From contig JAGRHE010000146.1 of assembly GCA_020445165.1 (NCBI GenBank), forward strand, positions 1 to 7,405: DNA of 7,405 bases, read 5' to 3'. The notes below the pieces were generated by a model, which was not told the DNA's origin, ran no database searches, and saw only the letters and a program-made list of their open reading frames with translations. Positions within the stretch are counted from its first letter, which is position 1. Each line of letters opens with the position of its first letter. The stretch is from Gammaproteobacteria bacterium (GTDB lineage: Bacteria > Pseudomonadota > Gammaproteobacteria > Chromatiales > Sedimenticolaceae). Of the stretch, positions 1-5,379 are shown piece by piece. The position numbers were made by a program, and so were the translations under genes.

Positions 1-16
1 GGTTCTGCACAACTAA
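1..16 (+). CDS. 3' end of a leader-type exported protein (copy A, partial)
   Basis: Only the last four codons (Val-Leu-His-Asn) and the TAA stop are present; the rest lies upstream of the window. It is recognised because positions 1-55 are identical to 5053-5107, covering the last codons of copy B plus 39 bases after its stop. The missing gene is therefore very probably a third paralogue of copies B and C: a Sec-exported protein with a C39-type Ala-Gly-Gly leader and a Ser/Thr/Ala-rich core. It ends like copy B and lacks the ten extra residues seen on copy C. Identity beyond these codons cannot be tested here. Confidence 0.75.
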
Positions 17-31
17 GAGCAGACGTCGTCT

Positions 32-90
32 GACATCCTGGTTTTGCCAGGTGTCCGCACCGCATCCCGCAGTGAACTGCGGGATGCGGT
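32..90 (+). terminator. Tandem hairpins after copy A
   Basis: Two adjacent stem-loops follow the stop. Hairpin 1 (32-55) pairs GACA-t-CCTGG with CCAGGTGTC around a TTTTG loop, with one bulged T. Hairpin 2 (59-90) is a perfect 14-bp stem, ACCGCATCCCGCAG against CTGCGGGATGCGGT, with a TGAA loop. No T-run follows, so it is not a textbook intrinsic terminator; a 3' stabilising or processing structure is equally possible. Equivalent pairs follow copies B and C. Confidence 0.6.
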
Positions 91-342
91 CAATCCCCGG
101 GGCGACGGGGAACAGTGTGGCGAGATGGCCGCATCAGCGGCAGTCACCATAAGAAGAAAATCGCCAACAGATTCCAGGTGGGTCGTACAGACCACACCGC
201 ACTGCTTGCTGAAGGGTGATTGCCCTGGCAGCACGCAGGTTACGACATACGCGAAGCGCAGTGCGCAGCGCATTCCGATCCGACCCCTGTATTGCAGGGC
301 GTACCTCGGATGAACGGATCAAGAACAGACGGAGTTTGACTC
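91..342. other. Intergenic stretch, no gene seen
   Basis: Together with the hairpins, about 325 bases separate copy A from the next gene. I see no credible gene: the ORFs here have the look of shadows and lack a good ribosome binding site. No convincing -24/-12 or -35/-10 promoter was found. A GGAG ribosome binding site at 331-334 serves the gene starting at 343. The next gene may be expressed by read-through from copy A or from a promoter I could not recognise. Confidence 0.5.
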
Positions 343-756
343 ATGAAGATCGCCATACTAATCGCCGGTGCCCTGCTAACGACAAATGCGGTGGCAGCGG
401 ATTTCGAACTTTCCGACGGCCTGCTGGATACGGTTTCCGCCGGCAATACAGCGCAAAATACCGACTGCGGCGCGACCGGTTGTTACGAATTGCTGGAAGG
501 TGTGGACCTGTCCAACCTCGCACCTGCGGCGATCACGCTGCCCTCGCTGCCTTCGCACATCAAGGTACGCACGCCGCGCGAGCCGAGCGAGACCACCAAC
601 GCGGCAGTCACCGTGACTCGCCCTGCACTCGAACTGCTACAGCAGGGAAGCAGCACTTGGCAGGGCGGCCTGGCAGATCCGATCACGGTCGAGCGCCTGT
701 CACAGCCACAACGCTCATCGACCTTTGCGTTGCAGCAACTGCTCAGCGGCCAGTAA
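343..756 (+). CDS. Exported Ala-Gly-leader protein with a Cys pair (type 1a)
   Basis: 137 residues. ATG at 343 is preceded by GGAG at 331-334 (8-base gap). Residues 1-19 form a Sec signal peptide (MKIAILIAGALLTTNAVAA). Residues 20-34 (ADFELSDGLLDTVSAG without its first Ala) are a second leader ending in Ser-Ala-Gly, like a C39 'double-glycine' leader. Cleavage after Gly34 would leave 103 residues. Just past that site lies C42-GATG-C47, well placed for a disulfide in the periplasm. The middle is Pro/Thr-rich (ITLPSLPSHIK) and the tail ends FALQQLLSGQ. It matches the gene at 5380 in length, leader position, Cys pair, Pro-Leu-Pro segment and tail. The gene at 800 starts 43 bases after the stop, probably the same operon. 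Role unknown: an accessory or capping subunit, or a secreted peptide, is conceivable. Export is well supported; function is not. Confidence 0.85.
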   Translation: MKIAILIAGALLTTNAVAADFELSDGLLDTVSAGNTAQNTDCGATGCYELLEGVDLSNLAPAAITLPSLPSHIKVRTPREPSETTNAAVTVTRPALELLQQGSSTWQGGLADPITVERLSQPQRSSTFALQQLLSGQ

Positions 757-799
757 CACGTTCACGGACAGCACCAACAGAACAAGTACGGAGTTTCAC

Positions 800-1216
800 A
801 TGAAGACACTACTGATTACCGGACTCGTGATCGCGTATTCCGCCTGTGCAATGGCGGCAGACGATCAACTCACCGACATCCAGCTCGACTCTGTGACCGC
901 CGGCTCGGCCGCTGCCAACGCCACGGCCGATGCTATCGGCATCATTGCGGCGACGACCACCTTTACCTTCGCGGAAACCCGCGCGAACGGCGGCCAGAGC
1001 ACCGTAGTGAATTCACCGGCACGCAACGCGGCAAGCGCATTGCTGAGCGGCAGCTACACCCCGGCGCCGTCCGGCGGCTCGACCGGTGGCACCCCGGGCG
1101 AGGCTTCGACGTCGCAGTCCAGTTCGAGCGCAAATACCAATGTGGTGCCGACAACGCCGACGGTGCCGGTGTCCAATCTCACCGCCGCGCAGCGCGTATT
1201 GCAGGGTGTGAGGTAA
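800..1216 (+). CDS. Exported Ala-Gly-leader protein with Ser/Thr/Pro-rich tail (type 2)
   Basis: 138 residues. An in-frame ATG exists at 725, but it lies inside the preceding gene. The ATG at 800 has GGAG at 790-793 (6-base gap) and begins a proper signal peptide (MKTLLITGLVIAYSACAMA), so 800 is chosen. The bases around the start resemble those at 343 (ACGGAGTTT...ATGAAG). The second leader (ADDQLTDIQLDSVTAG) ends at Gly35. The next residues, SAAANATADAIGII, then a Thr-rich run, align with SAAADALADAFGMV of copies B and C, so this is a diverged relative of them. Residues ~85-125 are a low-complexity Gly/Ser/Thr/Pro linker. The end (TAAQRVLQGVR) resembles the other tails. It lies between the type 1a gene and the C39 peptidase in the same direction, a probable operon. 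It may be a structural or anchoring subunit; this is inference. Confidence 0.85.
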   Translation: MKTLLITGLVIAYSACAMAADDQLTDIQLDSVTAGSAAANATADAIGIIAATTTFTFAETRANGGQSTVVNSPARNAASALLSGSYTPAPSGGSTGGTPGEASTSQSSSSANTNVVPTTPTVPVSNLTAAQRVLQGVR

Positions 1217-1227
1217 AGGTGACGATC

Positions 1228-1258
1228 AGACCGGGGATCTGCCTGCAGTTCCCGGTCT
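1228..1258 (+). other. Hairpin between leader gene and peptidase gene
   Basis: AGACCGGG (1228-1235) pairs perfectly with CCCGGTCT (1251-1258) around a 15-base loop. No T-run follows. It could reduce read-through into the peptidase gene, or protect the upstream message, so that subunits outnumber the enzyme. Confidence 0.4.
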
Positions 1259-1320
1259 ACCCGGCACGTTTGGCCAGAACTTCGATCGATTTCCCGGTGT
1301 AAGGCGGGAGTGCGCAAACC

Positions 1321-1962
1321 ATGATGTCACTGAAACCACGCTTGCTATTCCTGACACTTTTGCTGCTTGCATGTACGCTGCCCTCGGCCGCCATGGCCAA
1401 CGAGCAGCGCTCGGTACGTTCCCTGCTCGAGATTCGACAGGACAACGTCGTGATGCAGGAATGGGATCTGAGTTGCGGTGCGGCAACGCTGACCACTCTG
1501 CTGAACTATCAGCACGGCGACCTGGTGACGGAGAAAGAAGTCGCCACCGCCCTGATGAACCGCGACATCTACATCGACAACCCGCTGCTGGTGCAGATCC
1601 GCGAAGGATTCTCATTGTTCGATCTGAAGCGCTATGTCGACCAACGCGGTTATAAGGGAGTCGGTCTGGGTCGGCTCAAGTTTGACGACCTGGTCGCACG
1701 GGCACCGATCCTGGTCCCGATCAACACCTCCGGATACAACCATTTCGTGATTTTCCGCGGCGTGCTCGGCAATCGGGTCCTGCTCGCCGATCCCGCGTGG
1801 GGTAATCGGACGATGACGCGTGATCAGTTCGACAAGGCATGGATCGAGTTCGGCCGCATCGGCCGCGTCGGTTTCGTGGTCGAAAGCAAGGACAACGTCA
1901 TTGCCTCCCAGTCACCCGGCCTGCTCAAGCCCACATCGAAAGACTTCCCGGTTCTGTACTGA
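1321..1962 (+). CDS. Exported C39-like cysteine peptidase
   Basis: 213 residues, a single C39 peptidase domain with no ABC-transporter membrane or ATPase domain. The N-terminus is hydrophobic (residues 7-25). Cleavage after AMA at residue 26 would make it periplasmic; Leu-Leu-Ala-Cys at 15-18 could instead be a weak lipobox and tether it to a membrane. The catalytic set is visible: oxyanion Gln46 (VMQEWDLSCGAA), nucleophile Cys52 with Gln six residues before it, His141 in GYNHFVIF, and Asp157 in ADPAWGNR. The intervening REGFSLFDLKRYVDQRGYKG is typical of the family. AAGGCGGGAG at 1301-1310 is the ribosome binding site; ATG at 1324 is an alternative start. In family terms it should cut after Gly of an amphipathic leader. 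The seven neighbouring exported proteins with Ala-Gly leaders are the obvious substrates. FapD of Pseudomonas amyloid operons is a comparable exported C39-like protein. The domain call is firm; the substrate pairing is inference. Confidence 0.9.
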   Translation: MMSLKPRLLFLTLLLLACTLPSAAMANEQRSVRSLLEIRQDNVVMQEWDLSCGAATLTTLLNYQHGDLVTEKEVATALMNRDIYIDNPLLVQIREGFSLFDLKRYVDQRGYKGVGLGRLKFDDLVARAPILVPINTSGYNHFVIFRGVLGNRVLLADPAWGNRTMTRDQFDKAWIEFGRIGRVGFVVESKDNVIASQSPGLLKPTSKDFPVLY

Positions 1963-1974
1963 ACAACACCGGTC

Positions 1975-2070
1975 CGCCGCGCCTGAAAGGCGCTGTCTGA
2001 TGTCGCCATCCCCGCCTTCGCGATGTGTGGAATGACAATGTATTAGTCGGGGCGCCCTTCAGGCGCGGCG
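1975..2070. repeat. Long imperfect inverted repeat between convergent genes
   Basis: The arm at 1975-1993 (CGCCGCGCCTGAAAGGCGC) is the reverse complement of 2052-2070 at 18 of 19 positions. Each arm also contains its own short hairpin (GCGCCT-gaa-AGGCGC in the left arm). The 58-base centre includes a degenerate copy of a short dispersed repeat (2007-2040). Lying between the ends of the peptidase gene (+) and the ATPase gene (-), it may act as a bidirectional terminator, or be the remnant of a small non-coding mobile repeat. Confidence 0.55.
2007..2040 (-). repeat. Degenerate dispersed repeat (CATTCC...CGGG type)
   Basis: CATCCCCGCCTTCGCG followed by GGAATGACAATG resembles, in reverse complement, the 'GTCATTCC-GCG...GCGGGAT' short repeat common in proteobacterial intergenic DNA. 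A second, cleaner copy is at 3501-3526. The palindrome here is decayed. Confidence 0.3.
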
Positions 2071-2116
2071 ACGGTTACGCAATCAAGCCGCCAACCCACT
2101 GCCAATCAATGACGCG

Positions 2117-3190
2117 CTAAAGCCGCGCAATAGCGCGTACCAGGCTGCGCGTGCGACTGCCTGTCGATGGCGTTGCCTTGTTGGCGGGTGGCGGGGAGCG
2201 CCTAGTCTCTTTCATCAGGGCCCTCTCGATGATGCTTGGCGCGCGCCCGGCGTCGACGGCTGGTGCTTTGTGCAAAGGCTGACTATCGGGCACCTCGGAT
2301 GGCACCAGTGCCAATTCGTAAGCCGCATCCAGCAGTTCCGCACCGACACAATGCGCCATCTCATCCAGGCTCAGCGGAATTGGCAGCTTGTCTCCCAACT
2401 CGCGTGCAACAATCTGCACATGCTGGCCATTGATAATGCGCCAACGTCTCTCGTCGCCGCGCAGCAAGAGGCGGCTGCAGAGCTTGTCAATGTTCTGCCC
2501 GACACCTCGGCTGCAGCGATAGATTGCCAGCACCGCCTGGCCATCGACGACAGGATCGCCAGACCAGTTCGCCGCATTCAGCCGGCACTCGATGTAAGCA
2601 CGGGTCTGCGCCAGGTCCATCGGCTGTAACCGGCAATTGGCGATCACCTGCTCGCGCAAGGACTCCATGCCAGGCGCGTTCATTGAGCTCGCCAGGCTCC
2701 CCCGGCCGAGCAGAATGAACTGCAGCAGGCATGCCTGTGCGCGCAGCAGCGTGAGCAGTCGCAGTGAGTCCAGCGATTGGGACGACAGCTCATGCGCCTG
2801 CTCGATGACGACAAGCAGGCGATGCCTGGTCGAAGAGATCTCTGCAAGATATCGCTGTATCAACAGCGGCAGAATCGAGCGGTCCTCGTGCTCGGCATGA
2901 AGCCCCAGCGCAGCGGCCAGGACATGCAGGATATCGGCGGTGCCGATTCCTCGGGCGGACAGCCGAACATTGAATGCACGCTCGGGATCACATTGCGCAA
3001 CAAGGCGCTCGGCCAGTGCCGCCTTACCTGATCCATCAGCGCCGGTCACGACCACGATACCCTCACCGTGCAGCAGCGCATTTTCCAGGCGCGCCCGGAC
3101 CCGGCTTTCATTGCTCTTCAGACAACAGTCGCTCTGATCCGACAGACGCTGAAACGGATCACAGCTGAGGCGGTGGTAATTCGTGTACAC
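2117..3190 (-). CDS. ExeA/GspA-type AAA ATPase with altered catalytic motifs
   Basis: 357 residues from a GTG start. The N-terminus MYTNYHRLSCDPFQRL matches the 'Y...F.L...PF' opening of ExeA/GspA/MshM-type ATPases and so supports this start. The AAA fold is followed in order: Walker A GADGSGKA (residues 50-57), Walker B LLVVIEQAHEL (125-135), sensor I region LLQFILLGRGSL (155-166), sensor II region SRGVGQNIDKLC (227-238). Three key positions differ from the usual family pattern: GKT/S is GKA, the acidic DE pair is EQ, and the Gly-x-Pro-Arg of sensor II is Gly-Val-Gly-Gln. The last ~70 residues are Pro/Ser/Arg-rich, with no evident membrane segment and no peptidoglycan-binding domain of the kind fused to some ExeA proteins. 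Relatives help envelope-spanning machines insert through peptidoglycan. Here it is divergent from the peptidase gene and close to the subunit genes, suggesting an assembly or regulatory role, possibly with weak or no ATP hydrolysis. Confidence 0.85.
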   Translation of the reverse strand: MYTNYHRLSCDPFQRLSDQSDCCLKSNESRVRARLENALLHGEGIVVVTGADGSGKAALAERLVAQCDPERAFNVRLSARGIGTADILHVLAAALGLHAEHEDRSILPLLIQRYLAEISSTRHRLLVVIEQAHELSSQSLDSLRLLTLLRAQACLLQFILLGRGSLASSMNAPGMESLREQVIANCRLQPMDLAQTRAYIECRLNAANWSGDPVVDGQAVLAIYRCSRGVGQNIDKLCSRLLLRGDERRWRIINGQHVQIVARELGDKLPIPLSLDEMAHCVGAELLDAAYELALVPSEVPDSQPLHKAPAVDAGRAPSIIERALMKETRRSPPPANKATPSTGSRTRSLVRAIARL

Positions 3191-3500
3191 GTCCCCCCCT
3201 GTCCCGGCGGACCATGGCGCATCTCCCTGTGCCGGTCCTGTAATTATTCAAGCGTCTCTATTCTAGCGCAGCGTCGTGAAGATCGGTGCCCCAGCCCCTC
3301 ACGTCAACGTGTCGGCGATCGCTGGCATACGATCAGCCAGCCACGTGCTGAGAACGGCATCTATACAATCGGTGGGCACGCGAAACGGCTCGAATCAGTC
3401 CGCGACAATTCCTGTCGCCAGTCATATTGCAGGCAGCTCTAATCATCCGTGCTTCATCATGCTCGCAAAGACGGGAATCTGTAAGCAAGGGAAAAGGCTG

Positions 3501-3526
3501 CATCCCGCCTGCGCCGGAATGACGAC
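3501..3526 (-). repeat. Short dispersed repeat (GTCATTCCGGCGCAGGCGGGATG)
   Basis: The reverse complement reads GTCATTCCGGCGCAGGCGGGATG, close to the widespread 'CGTCATTCCCGCG...GCGGGAATCC' intergenic repeats of proteobacteria (dRS3-like and similar). The GGAAT/ATCCC ends are partly complementary. It is non-coding and does not overlap the sigma-54-type promoter. Confidence 0.45.
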
Positions 3527-3659
3527 TTTCGCAGAAACCCTCGGTTTGCATAACCATGTAACAACTTACCCATATATTCATATCACCGGCCTCCCAGGCA
3601 AGTTGTGTATCAACTCCGTCGGCAAACGCGCACGGTCGTCATCATCCACGAATCGATGA

Positions 3660-3701
3660 ATTATTTACTGACGGGATTTTTTACATTTGTGTGCGAAGCC
3701 G
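3660..3701 (+). promoter_or_regulatory. Upstream element shared by the two -24/-12 promoters
   Basis: ATTATTT-N12-TTTTACA followed by GCCGGA (to about 3702) recurs at 6024-6062 as ATTATTT-N12-CTTTACA and GCCGGA. The distance from ATTATTT to the -24 GG is 101 bases here and 102 bases there. Conserved spacing from a sigma-54-type promoter suggests a binding site for an activator or a DNA-bending protein. The match is imperfect, with a four-base gap before GCCGGA. Confidence 0.35.
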
Positions 3702-3759
3702 GACGGAAATGCGAGCAAGTGCGCATACAAGCCATTGACGAATAACGCAATTTAAAACA

Positions 3760-3775
3760 TGGCACATCCCATGCT
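3760..3775 (+). promoter_or_regulatory. Sigma-54-type (-24/-12) promoter of the 3855 gene
   Basis: TGGCACATCCCATGCT matches the sigma-54 consensus TGGCACG-N4-TTGC[AT] with the required GG-N10-GC spacing (GG 3761-3762, GC 3773-3774). Thirteen of 16 bases are the same as at 6125-6140. Transcription would start near 3786, giving a leader of about 70 bases. A 12-bp palindrome GGCTCCGGAGCC lies in that leader at 3811-3822. Confidence 0.6.
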
Positions 3776-3854
3776 AGCTATGTTGTCAAGAATACATACC
3801 GCAATTTCACGGCTCCGGAGCCCGCCTCCCCGTGGAATCAAGAAGGGACAAAAA

Positions 3855-4355
3855 ATGAACAAAACCGCCCTGATCCTGATGTCCGCAGTGTTCGCTGTGC
3901 AGCCGTTCGCGGTTGCAGCAGAGGACAACAGCGGTCCCATCGAACTGAATGAAATGGGCCTCGACGCCGTAACCGCGGGCTCGATCTCGGTTCCACCTTC
4001 GGCCGCCGTCAGCGTGCTCTCGGATGCCTCTGGCGATTTCGCGATCACCAGCACCAGTTCCAGCACCTATATCCAGAACAGCCCGGTCTCTCTGATGTTC
4101 GGATACGCGCCAGCGTGGGTTACCGCAGTCGGCGGCACGGCCACGGCAACCAGTACCGGTGCAACGGCAGACCGCTCGACCAGCATCGGGACGACCCCGG
4201 AAATCGCCACCGCGGCGGCCATCAACCCGTACGCGGCGACGATCAACTGGACGCGCAAGATTCTCGGTACAGAGATCTCGGCGTTCGCGCAGGTTGCACC
4301 GGGTGGCCCCTTGCTTGACTTCTTCCACTACCGGCGCAGCACGATTCGCTGGTAG
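3855..4355 (+). CDS. Exported Ala-Gly-leader protein with aromatic C-terminus (type 3)
   Basis: 166 residues. The frame is open from an ATG at 3759, but that ATG lies within the predicted promoter. The ATG at 3855 has AGAAGGG at 3841-3847 (7-base gap) and starts a signal peptide (MNKTALILMSAVFAVQPFAVAA), so 3855 is the start. The second leader is slightly longer than in its relatives and ends GLDAVTAG at Gly42; 124 residues would remain. Next comes SAAVSVLSDASGDFAITSTSSS, aligning loosely with SAAADALADAFG and the following Ser/Thr run of copies B and C. Residues ~85-120 are Ala/Thr/Gly-rich. The end is unusual: LLDFFHYRRSTIRW, basic and aromatic with a terminal Trp, unlike the polar tails of the others. 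It has its own sigma-54-type promoter and may be the first gene of a unit continuing into copy B 224 bases downstream. It could be a terminal or membrane-contacting subunit; this is inference. Confidence 0.85.
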   Translation: MNKTALILMSAVFAVQPFAVAAEDNSGPIELNEMGLDAVTAGSISVPPSAAVSVLSDASGDFAITSTSSSTYIQNSPVSLMFGYAPAWVTAVGGTATATSTGATADRSTSIGTTPEIATAAAINPYAATINWTRKILGTEISAFAQVAPGGPLLDFFHYRRSTIRW

Positions 4356-4394
4356 CAGTAGAGATCGAACGCTCCCGAGGACGATACCGCGACG

Positions 4395-4493
4395 ATGAAC
4401 CCTTTAACGAGAGATCAACGACGCGAATCGCTGGCCAAGGGGCACAAGTTTCACCTGGACGTCATGTCAGTTGGCGGACATTCGGGCGAATAA
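4395..4493 (+). CDS. Possible 32-residue peptide ending in a GG-like leader motif (doubtful)
   Basis: ATG at 4395 to TAA at 4491-4493. The start is MNPLTRDQRRESLAK, charged, with no signal peptide. The end reads HLDVMSVGGHSGE, in which LD-x-x-S-x-G-G sits like the LD-x-V-S-A-G-G of the neighbouring leaders. Only four residues follow the GG. The nearest purine-rich stretch (GAGG at about 4377-4380) is too far upstream for a good ribosome binding site. It may be chance, a decayed leader gene, or a very small peptide. Confidence 0.2.
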   Translation: MNPLTRDQRRESLAKGHKFHLDVMSVGGHSGE

Positions 4494-4579
4494 CCGCCTA
4501 TCACATGATGGGCACATCACCCTTCCTGAGTTCAGAAGTGAAGGGAACACAACAAAGCATGCAACATGGAGCATAAATC

Positions 4580-5068
4580 ATGAAATTTGCACTCACATTG
4601 ACCGCAGCATCGATCATCGCCTTCTCGTCGTTCGCATCGGCCGAGCAGGAACTGACCATGACCGAAATGGACATCGTCAGCGCTGGTGGTTCGGCTGCAG
4701 CTGACGCCCTGGCAGACGCCTTCGGTATGGTCACCTCGACCTCCACCCTGACCCAGGCTGACGTCGTCAGCACCCAGATCATCTCCGGCCAGTTCGGCAA
4801 GATCCACGAGATCAACGCCACCGGTATCGCAGCATCGACCTCGGATTCTGACGGCAAAGCTGTCAGCGCCGCTCAGGCTGCTGGTGTGACCCTGGGTACC
4901 CTGCTGTCGGACACGATCAGCAACTCGACGACCTACACCGACACCACGATCGCCAACCCGGTCGCTCTGGCCATGTCGAACAACGTTTCGACCGCCAGCA
5001 CGATCATCAAGGGTCTGAACGCTTCGTCGTCCAGCGCTTCGAACGCTGCTTCGGTTCTGCACAACTAA
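4580..5068 (+). CDS. Exported Ala-Gly-Gly-leader protein (copy B, major subunit candidate)
   Basis: 162 residues. ATG at 4580 is preceded by CATGGAGcataaatc, the same arrangement as copy C, with TGGAG as ribosome binding site. Signal peptide: residues 1-21, ending FASA before EQ. Second leader: residues 22-37 (EQELTMTEMDIVSAGG). Mature core from Ser38: SAAADALADAFG, then a long Ser/Thr/Asn/Ala-rich chain without cysteine or tryptophan and with only three lysines, e.g. DTISNSTTYTDTT and NASSSSASNAASVL. Such low-charge, beta-prone composition suits a self-assembling fibre or amyloid-like subunit, though a secreted toxin or adhesin is not excluded. Codons are strongly biased to CTG, GTC, ACC and TCG, suggesting high expression. 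It is followed by tandem hairpins and then the Cys-pair gene at 5380. Maturation by the C39-like peptidase at 1321 is inferred. Confidence 0.9.
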   Translation: MKFALTLTAASIIAFSSFASAEQELTMTEMDIVSAGGSAAADALADAFGMVTSTSTLTQADVVSTQIISGQFGKIHEINATGIAASTSDSDGKAVSAAQAAGVTLGTLLSDTISNSTTYTDTTIANPVALAMSNNVSTASTIIKGLNASSSSASNAASVLHN

Positions 5069-5083
5069 GAGCAGACGTCGTCT

Positions 5084-5143
5084 GACATCCTGGTTTTGCC
5101 AGGTGTCAGGTCCGCACCCCGCGGTCACGCGGGGTGCGGACCT
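5084..5143 (+). terminator. Tandem hairpins after copy B
   Basis: Hairpin 1 (5084-5107) is identical to that after copy A. Hairpin 2 is a perfect 16-bp stem, AGGTCCGCACCCCGCG (5108-5123) with CGCGGGGTGCGGACCT (5128-5143), loop GTCA. No T-run follows. Relative to copy A one C-G pair is replaced by T-A with pairing kept, and the loops differ. This may terminate transcription or protect the 3' end of copy B mRNA. Confidence 0.65.
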
Positions 5144-5379
5144 CCCTCCGGCGAAGGGATTCGATTTGATGGCTCGGCAACCACGTTGCCACCGGCTTCA
5201 AGTGTAAAAAATCTCGCCATCTGCTTTCCGGGAGCTGCCCTCTTTGCAGCCACCGCACCGCTCGTTCCCGTACCGCTGGCCGCATCAGTGGGCGGGCAGA
5301 CTGGAAACCGCAACCGCACTTCGAATGCAGGTCGCAGCTTCAAGAATGGATCTTGAGTCAGTAGAAGGAGCTTGACGCC
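5144..5379. other. Intergenic stretch, no gene seen
   Basis: With the hairpins, about 310 bases separate copy B from the next gene, similar to the 326 bases after copy A. Contents: a small hairpin GGCAAC-cac-GTTGCC (5176-5190), no convincing promoter, and the ribosome binding site AAGGAG at 5365-5370. Sequence similarity to 91-342 is only faint, near the downstream end (ATTGCAGG/AATGCAGG and GAA-GGATC). Confidence 0.45.

Larger units (their letters stand above)
3191..3759. other. Intergenic stretch upstream of two divergent genes
   Basis: About 570 bases between the ATPase start (-) and the promoter of the 3855 gene (+). No credible gene was seen. It holds a dispersed repeat (3501-3526) and, from about 3600 onward, AT-richer DNA including the upstream element at 3660-3701. 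On the - strand, TAGAAT at 3260-3265 could be a -10 for the ATPase gene, but no good -35 accompanies it. Confidence 0.5.

Noticed and set aside
216..803. 195-codon + strand ORF overlapping the 343 gene
   Set aside because: Arg/Thr-rich shadow in another frame of a gene with a clear signal peptide, ribosome binding site and leader motif.
1363..1376. Firm lipoprotein call for the peptidase (Leu-Leu-Ala-Cys)
   Set aside because: The -2 Leu is unusual for a lipobox and an AMA signal peptidase I site follows, so membrane anchoring is left open.
1226..1615. 129-codon - strand ORF over the peptidase start
   Set aside because: Overlaps a well-supported C39 peptidase gene and looks like a high-GC shadow frame.
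3218..3236. Possible -24/-12 promoter for the ATPase gene (- strand GGCAC...ATGC)
   Set aside because: The GG and GC are 11 bases apart, not the 10 that sigma-54 requires.
4532..5128. 198-codon - strand ORF across copy B
   Set aside because: Mirror of the biased codons of copy B; Gly/Arg/Asp-rich, no family features, and a similar shadow appears opposite copy C because the two genes are alike.
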